61,588 bases of DNA from assembly GCA_964576115.1 (NCBI GenBank), contig CAZNUA010000012.1:1-61588 (forward strand). The letters are read 5' to 3'. The stretch is from CAYSYY01 sp964576115 [NCBI: uncultured Gemmatimonadota bacterium] (GTDB taxonomy: Bacteria; Blakebacterota; Blakebacteria; Blakebacterales). The translations under genes and the position numbers were made by a program. Below, in pieces: positions 8,731 to 17,240 of the stretch; within the stretch, counting starts at the first letter, position 1; every line of letters starts with the position of its first letter. The notes below the pieces were generated by a model. That model made no database searches. It saw only the letters and a program-made list of their open reading frames with translations, and was not told the origin of the DNA.

Positions 8731-9555
8731 ATGACATACGATCACGAAACCATCCGTCTCGAGATCGAGCCGCCCCTGGCCGAAATCGTACTGACCCGGG
8801 AACAAGTGCACAATGCCATCTCTTCGGCAATGACGCGTGAGATCCTGGCTGCTCTGCACGTGGTCGAAGAGAGCCGCAGTGCCCGGATCCTGATCGTGCG
8901 TGGCGAGGGCGCCAATTTCTGTGCCGGGGCCGACCTGGCCGAACTCAAGACCCTGCAGCAGTCAGATTACGAGGGCAACCTGCAGGCCGGACGGGAACTG
9001 GCGGCCCTCTTCGGGCGTCTGTACTCCTTTCCCAAAGCCACCGTGGCCGCCGTGCAGGGAGCCTGCGTGGCGGGCGGGTGCGGTCTGGCCACGGCCTGCG
9101 ACCTCGTCGTTGCCGATCCCGGCGCCCACTTCCGGTATTCGGAAGTCTCGATCGGGTTCGTAGCCGCGATCGTCTCGATCTTCCTGGTGCGTGCGGTGGG
9201 TGAGAAACACGCCCGCGAACTCATGCTCACCGCTCGACGGGTTCAAGCCGAAGAGGCCGAACGGATCGGGCTGGTGAACGAGGTGACCGCCGAGGGTGAG
9301 TACCTCGAGCGGGCCCGCACCATCGCCCGGGAGATCGCCCTGAATTCCCCGGCCGCGATCCGGCACGCCAAGGAGGTCCTCACGGCTGTCCAGGTCATGG
9401 GCTTGGAAGAAGCGCTCAAATTCACCGCCGAGTACAACGCCCGGGCCCGGCTCGAACCGGAATGCCTCGAAGGAGTGCGGGCCTTTTTCGAGAAGCGCGC
9501 TCCCGCCTGGCGGGCCGACGTGGAAGAGATGCTCGCTGGAGAGAGTAACGATTGA
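8731..9555 (+). CDS. Enoyl-CoA hydratase/isomerase family protein
   Basis: A 274-residue crotonase-fold protein. Visible family features are the N-terminal HNAIS segment, the oxyanion-hole stretch FCAGADLAELK (residues ~63-74), the second oxyanion loop GACVAGGCGLATACDLVVA (~110-128), and a helical C-terminus (EALKFTAEYNARA). It could act in fatty-acid or amino-acid degradation; the exact acyl-CoA is not readable. It is divergent from the aldo/keto reductase and overlaps the next gene by 4 bases. Confidence 0.87.
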   Translation: MTYDHETIRLEIEPPLAEIVLTREQVHNAISSAMTREILAALHVVEESRSARILIVRGEGANFCAGADLAELKTLQQSDYEGNLQAGRELAALFGRLYSFPKATVAAVQGACVAGGCGLATACDLVVADPGAHFRYSEVSIGFVAAIVSIFLVRAVGEKHARELMLTARRVQAEEAERIGLVNEVTAEGEYLERARTIAREIALNSPAAIRHAKEVLTAVQVMGLEEALKFTAEYNARARLEPECLEGVRAFFEKRAPAWRADVEEMLAGESND

Positions 9556-10451
9556 AGCCGATACGGGCTCTGGTCACCGGCGCAACCGGCTTCCTCGGCA
9601 ACCGCCTGCTCGATCACCTGAAAGATCCGGTCGTGCTCACCCGCAACCCGGTCCGGGCCCGTTCCCGCCTCGGTTCGGTAGAGACTTTCGCCTGGAATCC
9701 CCTTGATGAACCTGCTCCGGCCCGGGCTTTCGAGGGCGTCGATGCGGTCTTCAACCTGCTCGGGGAACCGATCTCGGGCCGTTGGACAGATGCGAAAAAG
9801 GAAGCGATCCGGGAGAGCCGGGTGCAGGGTACGTCTCATCTGGTGGCCGGAATGGGGGCGGCGGACACTCCCCCGTCGGTTCTCGTATCGGTCTCGGCGG
9901 TGGGGTACTACGGTGATCGGGGAGAGGAAGACCTCACCGAGGCATCAGGTCCCGGCGAGGGTTTCCTGGCCGGGGTGTGCACCGCCTGGGAGGCCGCAGC
10001 GTATCGGGCCGAAGAGCTGGGGGTGCGGGTCGTGACCCCCCGAATCGGCCTGGTGCTCGGCCGCGAGGGCGGGGCGCTGGCTGCCCTGCGACCGATCTAC
10101 CGGTCAGGTCTGGGCGGTCCCCTGGGTTCGGGGCGTCAGTACTGGCCGTGGGTGCATGTCGAGGATGTGATCGGCCTTCTGCTCTGGGTTGCGCGAACCC
10201 CATCGCTCTCGGGGGCGGTCAATGTGGCCGGCCCCGAACCGGCCACCAACCGCGAGATCTCCCGTGCCCTCGGGCGGGCCCTGCGCCGGCCGGCGGTGCT
10301 CCCGGTGCCCGGTTTCGCTCTGAGACTGGTGGTGGGGGAATTCGCCGGCGACCTGCTGGCCTCACAGAAAGTCGTGCCGGCCGCTGCGCTCGACCACGGC
10401 TTCGCCTTCCGCTTTGCCGACCATCGGGTTGCAGTGGCCGAGGCCATCTGA
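9552..10451 (+). CDS. TIGR01777/YfcH-type sugar-nucleotide epimerase-like protein
   Basis: A 299-residue Rossmann-fold protein with GATGFLGNRLLDHL at the N-terminus and the family hallmarks FNLLGEPISGRWTDAKK and SVSAVGYYGDRG (the SxxxxYYG variant of the SDR active site). A DUF1731-like C-terminus (ALRRPAVLPVPGFALRLVVGE) is present. The proposed start is TTG at 9552, overlapping the upstream TGA (TTGA), with GGAGAGAG at good spacing. Function in this family is not known. Confidence 0.82.
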   Translation: MKPIRALVTGATGFLGNRLLDHLKDPVVLTRNPVRARSRLGSVETFAWNPLDEPAPARAFEGVDAVFNLLGEPISGRWTDAKKEAIRESRVQGTSHLVAGMGAADTPPSVLVSVSAVGYYGDRGEEDLTEASGPGEGFLAGVCTAWEAAAYRAEELGVRVVTPRIGLVLGREGGALAALRPIYRSGLGGPLGSGRQYWPWVHVEDVIGLLLWVARTPSLSGAVNVAGPEPATNREISRALGRALRRPAVLPVPGFALRLVVGEFAGDLLASQKVVPAAALDHGFAFRFADHRVAVAEAI

Positions 10452-10463
10452 TCGATTTTTCCC

Positions 10464-13184
10464 TTACATCGTCTTGAGCACCGTGCTCGGATCGACCCGG
10501 GCCGAGCGCCGGGCCGGGATCCAGATGGCCACGGTCGCCACCGCTCCCATGAGGATTGCAGCCCCGATGACGGTCAGGGGACTGACGGCGGCGATAGCGA
10601 ACAGCTGACTGCGCAGGAGCAGGCCGAAGAGAATCGCCAGGGCAACTCCGACCCCCCCGCCGATCAGGACAGTGCGCAGCCCCTGACCGATGACGGTCGC
10701 GATGACATGGCCCCGGTGTGCTCCGAGCGCGATCCGCACTCCGATCTCATAACGGCGCTCGGCGGTCAGGTACGACACTACGCCGTAGATGCCGATCGAT
10801 GTCAGCAGCAGAGCCGCCGAGGCGAAAAAAACCAGTAGCAGGGTCACGAAGCGGCTCTGCCGGGTCGTGGCCCGAGCCAGTTCTGACAGACGAACGATCT
10901 CTCTGACCGGTTGATCGGGATCCAGGGCCTGGACCTGCTCGCGAATGGCGTCGGTTACTTGCCGGGGAAGCAGGTCCGATTTCACCACCAGGTAACCCCC
11001 CCCGGTACCCGCGGCCGGGCGGGGAAGGTATACCTCGGGCCGGGTTTCGTCGATCGGCCCCCGGGCATGGACGTGCCGGACCACCCCCACGATCTCGAAC
11101 AGGTTCTCCTCGGAAGGGGGGAAGGAGAAGGAGAATCGGCGTCCGATCGGATCGCTGTCGGGCCAGTGCAGGGAGGCGAACAGTTCGTCCACCACAGCCA
11201 CCGAGCGGGCATCGGTGACATCCTCCTCCGAGATGACCCGTCCCCGCAGCAACACGATACTCATGACGGCGAAGTAGTCGGCGCTGATCGCGTTGGCTTC
11301 CGTCCAGTTCGCCTCGCCCGGAGCGGGTTCGGGTTCACCCTCGATATAATACCCGTTCTGCCAGCCATGGCCGCTCAGGGGCAAGGTGCGACAGGTTGCC
11401 GCAGCCTCGATCCCGGGCAGGGCCCCGATTCGCTCCCGCAGTTCGGAGAAGAAGGCCAGCTGCGTGCTCTCTTCCTGATAGCGCATCGGGGGCAGGCTGA
11501 TCTCACCGGCCAGTACGCCGGCGGGTTCGAGTCCCAGATCGGCGCCTGTCAGACGATTCAGACTGCGTATCATCTGGCCCGTGCCGGCCAGCAGAGCGAC
11601 GGCGAGTCCCACCTCGGCGACAATGAGCGTCTTCTGCAGACGGCGCCGGCGCACCCCGCCGGCGGGACCGGGCCCGGAGCGCAGGATCGAGGCCGGATCG
11701 CGGAAGGCCGTGAGCAGGGCCGGGGCCAGACCGAAGAGGAGTCCGGTCACGAGCGCCAGGAGCAGAGCCACGACCACCGCCCGGGCGTCGATGGCAACCG
11801 AAAAGGCGCGCGGCAGCAGGTCGGCCCAGAGGGGAGCGGCGGCCCGAACCGCAGCTGCCGCCAGAACGATGCCCAGAATCCCCCCGGCCAGCCAGAGAGT
11901 GACGCTACGAACCAGCAGCAGGCGGATGAGCCGGCCCCGGCCGGCACCGAGGGTGGCCCGCAGGGCGATCTCACTCTGGCGCGAGGTTGTCTGGGCGAGC
12001 AGGAGGGTAGCCACATTGGAACAGGCGATGATGAGCAGAAGTCCGACTGCGGCCAGCAGCTGCAGCAGGGGATCGTCGGCCCGGCGGGCGACGAATTCCT
12101 TCAGATCGCGCAGGTAGGCTCCATGTTCCTCGAGCTCGTCGGGGTATTCCGCTGCCATGGCGTTCGTGACCCGTTCCATGTCGGCGCGGGCCTGCTCGAA
12201 AGTCACCCCATCGGACAGCCGGCCGATGGCGAAGATGCCGGGATGGCTGGTACGGCCCCCGAGATAAGGGGCCGCCTGGCCGATCGGGACGAAGAGGTCG
12301 GGTGCCTCGGCCTCGGGGGGGAAAGCGAAGGTGGGTGGCATCACCCCGATGACGGTGTTGGGGATACCATCCAGGGTCAGGGTCGAACCGATGACCTCTT
12401 CATTGCCTCCCAGGCGGTTTTGCCAGAAGCCCCAGGTGAGCACGGTGACCGGATCACCGCCGACGCGGTCCTCGGCTTCGGTGAAGGTCCGGCCCAGCCG
12501 GGGCTCGATCCCCAGAATCCCGAACATCGAGGCCGTGACGGGAACCGCGCTCACGACCGTCGGCACACCCTGCCCGGTCAGATTGAATTCGGTCTGGTTC
12601 CAGCAGCCGATGTCCGCGAAACTCCGGTTTTCCTCCCGCCAGTCGAGGTAATTGACGTACGACATCGTCATCGCACCACCGCCGGGGGTGGATTCGAGCA
12701 TCAACACCAGCCGGTCTGAGTCGGGGAAGGGGAGGGGCCTGATCAGCACGGCATTGATCAGGCTGAAGATGATGATGACTCCCCCGATACCGAGCATCAG
12801 GGTGGCGACGGCGGTCAGGCTGAAGCCGGGATTGCGCCTGAGGATGCGCAAAGCGTGGCACACGTCCTGCCAGGTGTCGGCCGCCGCGGCCGCGAAGCCG
12901 CCCCGGCGGCGGGCGGTCTGTTCGACCCGTTCCAGGGCGACACCGACCTTCGGACGCTCGTGGCGGTACTCCTCTTCGAGAAGCTCGTCAACGAACTCCC
13001 GCCAGTCGCCCATTCGTTCCAGTACCATCCCGACCGCTTCGGAATCCGACTTTCCTTCCGCCCGCAGCCGGCGGTAGTGCTCCTCGAGATGGTCGCTCAG
13101 TTCGCCGATGATCCGCTCCTCCCGCAACCCGGTCATCTCGGGCAGGGGGAGGTTGGCCTTGATGAGTTCGTTCCAGTCAGGCAT
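10464..13184 (-). CDS. ADOP-family ABC-type permease (MacB/FtsX-like)
   Basis: A 906-residue membrane protein. Residues 1-~70 are the permease-prefix domain (ELIKANLPLPEMTG, ELSDHLEEHYRRL, LERMGDW). This is followed by a membrane helix, a large MacB-type periplasmic domain, an FtsX module with three helices around residue ~380, then a second periplasmic domain and FtsX module at the C-terminus. The duplicated architecture without an ATPase defines acidobacterial duplicated orphan permeases. Its start overlaps the PadR gene stop by 8 bases, so the regulator and permease are one transcription unit. The transported substrate is unknown. Confidence 0.88.
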   Translation of the reverse strand: MPDWNELIKANLPLPEMTGLREERIIGELSDHLEEHYRRLRAEGKSDSEAVGMVLERMGDWREFVDELLEEEYRHERPKVGVALERVEQTARRRGGFAAAAADTWQDVCHALRILRRNPGFSLTAVATLMLGIGGVIIIFSLINAVLIRPLPFPDSDRLVLMLESTPGGGAMTMSYVNYLDWREENRSFADIGCWNQTEFNLTGQGVPTVVSAVPVTASMFGILGIEPRLGRTFTEAEDRVGGDPVTVLTWGFWQNRLGGNEEVIGSTLTLDGIPNTVIGVMPPTFAFPPEAEAPDLFVPIGQAAPYLGGRTSHPGIFAIGRLSDGVTFEQARADMERVTNAMAAEYPDELEEHGAYLRDLKEFVARRADDPLLQLLAAVGLLLIIACSNVATLLLAQTTSRQSEIALRATLGAGRGRLIRLLLVRSVTLWLAGGILGIVLAAAAVRAAAPLWADLLPRAFSVAIDARAVVVALLLALVTGLLFGLAPALLTAFRDPASILRSGPGPAGGVRRRRLQKTLIVAEVGLAVALLAGTGQMIRSLNRLTGADLGLEPAGVLAGEISLPPMRYQEESTQLAFFSELRERIGALPGIEAAATCRTLPLSGHGWQNGYYIEGEPEPAPGEANWTEANAISADYFAVMSIVLLRGRVISEEDVTDARSVAVVDELFASLHWPDSDPIGRRFSFSFPPSEENLFEIVGVVRHVHARGPIDETRPEVYLPRPAAGTGGGYLVVKSDLLPRQVTDAIREQVQALDPDQPVREIVRLSELARATTRQSRFVTLLLVFFASAALLLTSIGIYGVVSYLTAERRYEIGVRIALGAHRGHVIATVIGQGLRTVLIGGGVGVALAILFGLLLRSQLFAIAAVSPLTVIGAAILMGAVATVAIWIPARRSARVDPSTVLKTM

Positions 13185-13509
13185 GGCTCAATCCCGTCAC
13201 GTCGTTTATCGTCCGCGCGAATTCCTGCCAGCTTTCCCGTTGCCGGATGAGGACCTTCTCACCCTCATCCGTCAGGGTGTACACGCAGCGCCGGCGCTCG
13301 CCGCTCTTCTCGATCCAGCGGCCGGTGACCCAGCCCTTGCGCTCCATCCGGTACAGGGTCTGATAGAGGGTCGAGATACGGAACTCGATCCGGCCCCCCG
13401 AGCGTTTCTCGATCGCCTGGCCGATGGCGTAGCCGTGCTGTGGACCCTCGTCGAGAATGGTCAGGATCAGCAGGTCCATGCTGCCCTTCTTGAGTTCGGG
13501 ACTGAACAC
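13177..13509 (-). CDS. PadR-family transcriptional regulator
   Basis: A 110-residue winged-helix protein with the PadR pattern: MDLLILTILDEGPQHGYAI, then RISTLYQTLYRMERKGWV, then the wing YTLTDEGE. It starts at GTG with GGGAGG 5 bases upstream. It is translationally coupled to the ADOP permease, a pairing common in Acidobacteriota and Gemmatimonadota, where the regulator is expected to control the transporter in response to a small molecule. Confidence 0.92.
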   Translation of the reverse strand: MFSPELKKGSMDLLILTILDEGPQHGYAIGQAIEKRSGGRIEFRISTLYQTLYRMERKGWVTGRWIEKSGERRRCVYTLTDEGEKVLIRQRESWQEFARTINDVTGLSHA

Positions 13510-13910
13510 CGGCGCCTCCCTTGTCGTATGGTATGGCGTTCTGTGTCGCGACGTTCCCGGCGCCGGACCGTCCGGCGGAGCAGGCGTCCGCCCGGGGGGG
13601 CCATTCCCGGCCGGGATACTTCCCGTCGTGATGTTTCCTGTAGTGAAGTATACGGCGGAAAGGAAGAGAGGGTTTCAGGGAGTCGGTGGCGCGACGGATT
13701 TTCCCGACAGAATGGGCAGTACAGGTCAGATGAACAAGTGGCTGGATCGCATGAGCCGGCAAGGTCGGCGGGACCGGATGAGCCCGCAGGATCGACTCGG
13801 CCGGCCGGACCGGCACCGACCTCGGGATCGCCGCCAACACTGAAAGCTGCAATCACACCGGGAGCTGCTCATGCCCCGGGATGGCGGCGAGTGAAGCAGT
13901 CCCGGCCGGT
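13510..13910. other. Non-coding stretch upstream of padR
   Basis: No convincing gene is present in these 401 bases. The padR leader (minus strand) contains the ribosome-binding site and probably its promoter. Positions ~13735-13850 are low-complexity, rich in CCGG and GGAT, and give only Arg/Pro-rich reading frames without a ribosome-binding site. Confidence 0.5.
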
Positions 13911-14069
13911 CTATTCCCCCCGTGGCCAGAACCGCTTCAGAGAGAATTTTTTCTTTCTCTTCTTCGCCCGTTCCTCTTCCACCTGCTGCAGCCGGGGGAG
14001 CAGAACGAGGACGAAGAAAGCGGCGATCAGGGGTACGGCGATAATGACTGCCAGGTAGATAGTACGCAT
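13911..14069 (-). CDS. Small single-pass membrane protein (52 aa)
   Basis: A 52-residue open frame starting at ATG 14069 with GGGAGGTCACG directly upstream. Residues 3-25 form one hydrophobic helix (YLAVIIAVPLIAAFFVLVLL). The cytoplasmic tail is strongly basic (EEERAKKRKKKFSLKRFW), so the orientation is N-out/C-in by the positive-inside rule. The length is too short for usual gene-length cutoffs. No family was recognised. It sits alone between padR and the VapBC pair. Confidence 0.65.
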   Translation of the reverse strand: MRTIYLAVIIAVPLIAAFFVLVLLPRLQQVEEERAKKRKKKFSLKRFWPRGE

Positions 14070-14140
14070 CGTGACCTCCCGTTTCGGTCACTGAGATCGT
14101 GATGTTACATGACAATGATACGACGCTACGACGACCTTTT

Positions 14141-14189
14141 TTGCAGGTTCATTTTTCGATCTTGTAAATACATGCACGTGCATGTATTT
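14141..14189 (+). promoter_or_regulatory. vapBC promoter region with a perfect 24-bp palindromic operator
   Basis: Positions 14166-14189 form a perfect inverted repeat with 12-base arms (AAATACATGCAC and its complement). A plausible -35 TTGCAG (14141-14146) and -10 GTAAAT (14164-14169) with 17-base spacing overlap it. It ends 20 bases before the antitoxin start, as expected for autoregulation by a ribbon-helix-helix antitoxin. Confidence 0.75.
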
Positions 14190-14209
14190 TCCGACGCAGG
14201 AGGGATGAT

Positions 14210-14449
14210 ATGCGCACGACGATCGAAATGAACCCCGAGCACCGGGCCCGTCTGCTCGAAATCGCCGCCCGCCGGGGTGAGAAAGGGTTCTCCGGAGTTG
14301 TAGCCGAGGCGATCGAGACCTACCTGGCCCGGCTTGATACCCTCGATGAGCTTCAGGCCCGGGCCCGGGAACTGCGCGGCCGGCTCACGGCCGAGGAAGC
14401 CGAGGAGATGCGGACCGAGATCGAGGAATTGCGGGAGTCGTGGCGATGA
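14210..14449 (+). CDS. vapB: VapB-type ribbon-helix-helix antitoxin
   Basis: A 79-residue protein. The N-terminus (MRTTIEMNPEHRARLLEIAARRG) has the beta strand and helix of a ribbon-helix-helix DNA-binding domain. The Glu-rich C-terminal helix (TAEEAEEMRTEIEELRESW) would wrap the toxin. AGGAGGGATGAT precedes the ATG. The palindrome just upstream is the natural binding site. Its stop overlaps the toxin start by 4 bases (ATGA). Confidence 0.85.
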   Translation: MRTTIEMNPEHRARLLEIAARRGEKGFSGVVAEAIETYLARLDTLDELQARARELRGRLTAEEAEEMRTEIEELRESWR

Positions 14450-14823
14450 CCGTGGCCGACACCGATGTCCTCATCGATTTCCTGACCGGTACCGATCCCG
14501 GAGCCGGGGCCGTCATGCGACTGCTCGAGAAGGGGGAACTCCGGACCACAGCCATCACCCGCTTCGAACTGCTCTGCGGGATCCGCACGACGAAAGAAGA
14601 GGAGATCGTCACCGTTCTGCTCCGGGCTCTGCCGACCCTGCCGCTCGATGAGGCGGCAGCCGAGCGGGCGGCTCGCGTCCGCCGCACCCTCCGGGACCGG
14701 GGCGAGGAGATCGGCATGGGGGACAGTCTCATCGCGGGGATCGTGCTCGAGCGCGAGGCTGTCCTCCTGACCCGGAACCGGCGGCACTTCGAGCGGGTGG
14801 AGGGCCTGCAACTGGTCGGCTGA
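14446..14823 (+). CDS. vapC: VapC PIN-domain ribonuclease toxin
   Basis: A 125-residue PIN-domain protein expected to cleave RNA (often tRNA or rRNA in this family) when released from VapB. The acidic metal-binding residues are present: Asp5/Asp7 (ADTDVLIDFL), Glu41 (FELLCG) and Asp93 (GMGDSLIAG), with a further region LTRNRRHF near the C-terminus. The ATG at 14446 is chosen over the GTG at 14440 because it forms the ATGA overlap with vapB. The active site looks intact, so the toxin is probably functional. Confidence 0.88.
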   Translation: MTVADTDVLIDFLTGTDPGAGAVMRLLEKGELRTTAITRFELLCGIRTTKEEEIVTVLLRALPTLPLDEAAAERAARVRRTLRDRGEEIGMGDSLIAGIVLEREAVLLTRNRRHFERVEGLQLVG

Positions 14824-14896
14824 TACCCGCCGTTTCGAACTCCGTATACCCTCCCGTCCCTCCCATCCGTCTTTCCAGAAAGGAAGGAATCGGATC

Positions 14897-15160
14897 GTGC
14901 TCTCGATACTCGGTGTTTCAATCAGTCTCCTCCTGGCCGGATCACCGTCGCACCCGCACCAGCTGCCGTCATCATCGGAGGATGTGACGGCGTCACAGGA
15001 TTCCCTGACGGCCATCTATGGGGCTGTGTTCGCGAGTCTGGATTCCTACCCCAATACGCAGCGCCGGAAACATCTTCTCGACCGTCGTATCCTGCAAAAG
15101 AGGACGGTCAGTGGGTTGTCACGGCCAGGGATACGATCGCAATTACCTGAGTCGCGTTGA
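14897..15160 (+). CDS. Hypothetical small exported protein, possibly truncated
   Basis: An 87-residue frame starting at GTG, preceded by AAAGGAAGGAATCGGATC. Residues 1-15 are a plausible signal peptide (MLSILGVSISLLLAG). The following region (DSLTAIYGAVFASLDSY, HLLDRRILQKRTV) has ordinary protein composition. No family was recognised. The end abuts a convergent decaying pseudogene, so the C-terminus may be a remnant. Confidence 0.4.
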   Translation: MLSILGVSISLLLAGSPSHPHQLPSSSEDVTASQDSLTAIYGAVFASLDSYPNTQRRKHLLDRRILQKRTVSGLSRPGIRSQLPESR

Positions 15161-15170
15161 TCTGATTCCG

Positions 15171-15936
15171 TCAGGGATTCGGATGAAAGGTAAGCCGCAC
15201 CAGGGCCGGGGCGTCCTCCTCGGCAGCTCCGATGGTGAATAATTCGGGATCCCGCCAGGTACTCCCGGGCGGGAAGAAAAATCCGTGTTGCATCCGCCCC
15301 CGGTACTCACCGTCGGCGGTGAAGACATCGACCGGCCAGGTGCCGTCGTCGAGCGGTTCCCCCCGGCGATTGACCCAGATCTCACCCTGCGGGCCTTCCT
15401 GCATGGTGAGGAACCAGATCCGTTCCTGCAGCCAGGCCAGCCCCCCGGCGATATCGTTACCCAGGATTTCCCGCATTCCTTCGATCTGGTGGTCGGGGAT
15501 GGTCATCGGTTCGTGCTCGAGCCGGAACCGGCGGATGGCTCCTCCGCGCTCGCGGTCGATCTCCATGATCCAGTCGCTGTCCCAGGCGGAGAGATAGAGC
15601 CGGCCGATCGATGTCAGCAGCAGGGTGTCGAAGTTCGGATAATCGAAAGCGGCCTGAGCCATGGATGCCCAGCGGTCCATGGGCGTGGTTTCAAAGGTAT
15701 ACAGCGTATCGACAAAGGTACCCGCCCAGTCGCTGACGACGAGATGGGAGGTGGCGATGGTCTCATCGGCCGCGTTCCGCCGCCATGAACCGGCGATTGT
15801 GTAGATGCGATCCTCGAAGGTCTCCAGACTCCGCGGCCGGTTCGAGATCCCTGCCGCAGGCTGTCAGGGCCGGAAGCAGGGCCAGGAGGACGACAGGCAG
15901 CAGACCATCTTTTCGAGAGCGGAGCGACGATAGCAT
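15171..15936 (-). pseudogene. Frameshifted, shortened beta-propeller-like lipoprotein gene
   Basis: The 3' part (15171-15680 and its in-frame upstream extension to about 15830) encodes a propeller-like C-terminus, with blades such as TLLLTSIGRLYLSAWDSDW and EIWVNRRGEPLDDG and the strand GEYRGRM. The 5' part is in another frame: from ATG 15936 a signal peptide with a lipobox (LPALTAC, Cys27) runs to a stop at 15763. Joining the two needs a frame change near 15810-15850. Even joined, the product would be about 255 residues, shorter than usual six-bladed propeller lipoproteins (about 380-400), so an internal deletion is likely too. The start has no evident Shine-Dalgarno sequence. Confidence 0.65.
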
Positions 15937-16039
15937 ACAATCACCTCGGATACGGGCGGATCTGGATAGTGGACGTCCGGTTGGTCCGGACGTGTAGCTA
16001 GTTCTCGCCCGGAAACGGCTCTTTCCCGCGATCTCGGCG

Positions 16040-16711
16040 TCAGCCGGTCAGCAATCCATGGTCGCGCTTCACCTGCCAGGCGGTTGCGAAACTGCCGTAG
16101 GTTCCACGCGCCAGCTCTGAAGCGGAGAGATCGGGATCTCTCGCGATCATGACCCACATGTCAGCCCGGTAACTCGGACCTGAACGAACCCGTTCCCGGT
16201 AGGTGGTGTGTCGACGGGCCAGTTCAGCCTCCGACAGGACATCACCCCGGCGATCTCGCAGCACTCCGGCTGGAATACGCAGACAGGTCCCGGAGAAGCG
16301 GGGATCTTCTCCTCTGCGGCGGATATGGAAATCAGAGCCGGCCCGCAGGAGATCGATTCGGGAACCCGTGTGAAGCTTCATGAAGCGCAGGAAGCGACGA
16401 TCTCCGTTCAGCCATTGCGATACCGCAGTCCAGAAGGCGCGCACGCGATCAGAGGATTCGTGGAATACAGCCCGATAGAGACGATCGGCATTGATCCGAG
16501 GGTGGTGGATATCCAGCCAGCTGATAAGGATCGAAAGTACACGCAGATCGTCGCCATCCATTGCCTCACGAGAGGCTGCGATCAGAGTGTCCTCGATATT
16601 GGGATTCTCTGCCGGCCGGGCTGCGAAGTTCAGGCCGATGCCGACCATGGCTCCAGTCAGATTCTCACCGGTCGGCAGCTCCGTTGGTGTCGTCACACGT
16701 TTATAGGCCAT
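16040..16711 (-). CDS. Uncharacterised partner of a nucleotidyltransferase, with C-terminal HTH-like segment
   Basis: A 223-residue protein, second gene of a two-gene unit. Residues ~40-120 are helical (DLRVLSILISWLDIHHPRINADRLY). The C-terminus (DPDLSASELARGTYGSFATAW) looks like a helix-turn-helix. It starts one base after the nucleotidyltransferase stop. Pairing of an AbiEii/DUF6036-like nucleotidyltransferase with an HTH-containing protein is typical of type IV toxin-antitoxin modules; here the HTH protein would be the antitoxin and regulator. No specific family was recognised, and the assignment is inferred from context. Confidence 0.6.
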   Translation of the reverse strand: MAYKRVTTPTELPTGENLTGAMVGIGLNFAARPAENPNIEDTLIAASREAMDGDDLRVLSILISWLDIHHPRINADRLYRAVFHESSDRVRAFWTAVSQWLNGDRRFLRFMKLHTGSRIDLLRAGSDFHIRRRGEDPRFSGTCLRIPAGVLRDRRGDVLSEAELARRHTTYRERVRSGPSYRADMWVMIARDPDLSASELARGTYGSFATAWQVKRDHGLLTG

Positions 16712-16712
16712 A

Positions 16713-17240
16713 TCACAGACGTTCCTTCAGATCGTCCAGAACCTCCCGGACATGAGTCGGCCAATCCGGATTCCCGTCGTGTTCCTCGAGCCAGGGGGTG
16801 ACCTCATCGATCTCTTCTCTCGTCGGCGCCAGGGCCAGACAGTCCGGCAGATCGATACCCCGGTCGCAGAGTGCGAAGAGCTTGCACCGCAGCAGATCAA
16901 GGCGACCCAGCGTTCGGATCGTCAGGGCCTGTCCGACGAAGACAGGCTGAAGATGTTCCTGCCATCCATCCGGGAGATCACGCTTGAGTGACATCGGGCC
17001 GTTGTTCAACCAGTCGGTGTCGAGTGCAAGACCGTTCTCCCTGCACCATTGTGCGAAACTCCGGGCCGCTTCGATGATCTCGACGGGTATTTCGGGATCG
17101 AGGATATCCAGATCACGTGTGTGTCGGGATATGATCCCCAGCAGTCCCAGGGTTGCGGCACCGACAGCGATACACTCGAATAGTAACTCTCGATCACGCA
17201 GAAAACGATCAAACGCCGGGATGATCTCCTCAGGATTCAT
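16713..17240 (-). CDS. DUF6036/AbiEii-like nucleotidyltransferase
   Basis: A 175-residue protein with the minimal nucleotidyltransferase signature: a Gly/Ala helix start (IAVGAATLGLLG) followed by SRHTRDLDIL, which supplies the acidic metal-binding pair Asp-x-Asp. A C-terminal helical region follows (LDLLRCKLFALCDRGIDLPD). Such proteins modify RNA or proteins by NMP transfer; several act as toxins. The start ATG lies directly after the promoter palindrome with no ribosome-binding site, which suggests leaderless translation. It is the first gene of a bicistronic unit with the HTH-like protein. Confidence 0.75.
   Translation of the reverse strand: MNPEEIIPAFDRFLRDRELLFECIAVGAATLGLLGIISRHTRDLDILDPEIPVEIIEAARSFAQWCRENGLALDTDWLNNGPMSLKRDLPDGWQEHLQPVFVGQALTIRTLGRLDLLRCKLFALCDRGIDLPDCLALAPTREEIDEVTPWLEEHDGNPDWPTHVREVLDDLKERL

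Noticed and set aside
13457-13843. Reading frames in the low-complexity stretch upstream of padR
   Set aside because: Composition is Arg/Pro/Gly-rich and lacks start signals; low-complexity DNA is the simpler explanation.
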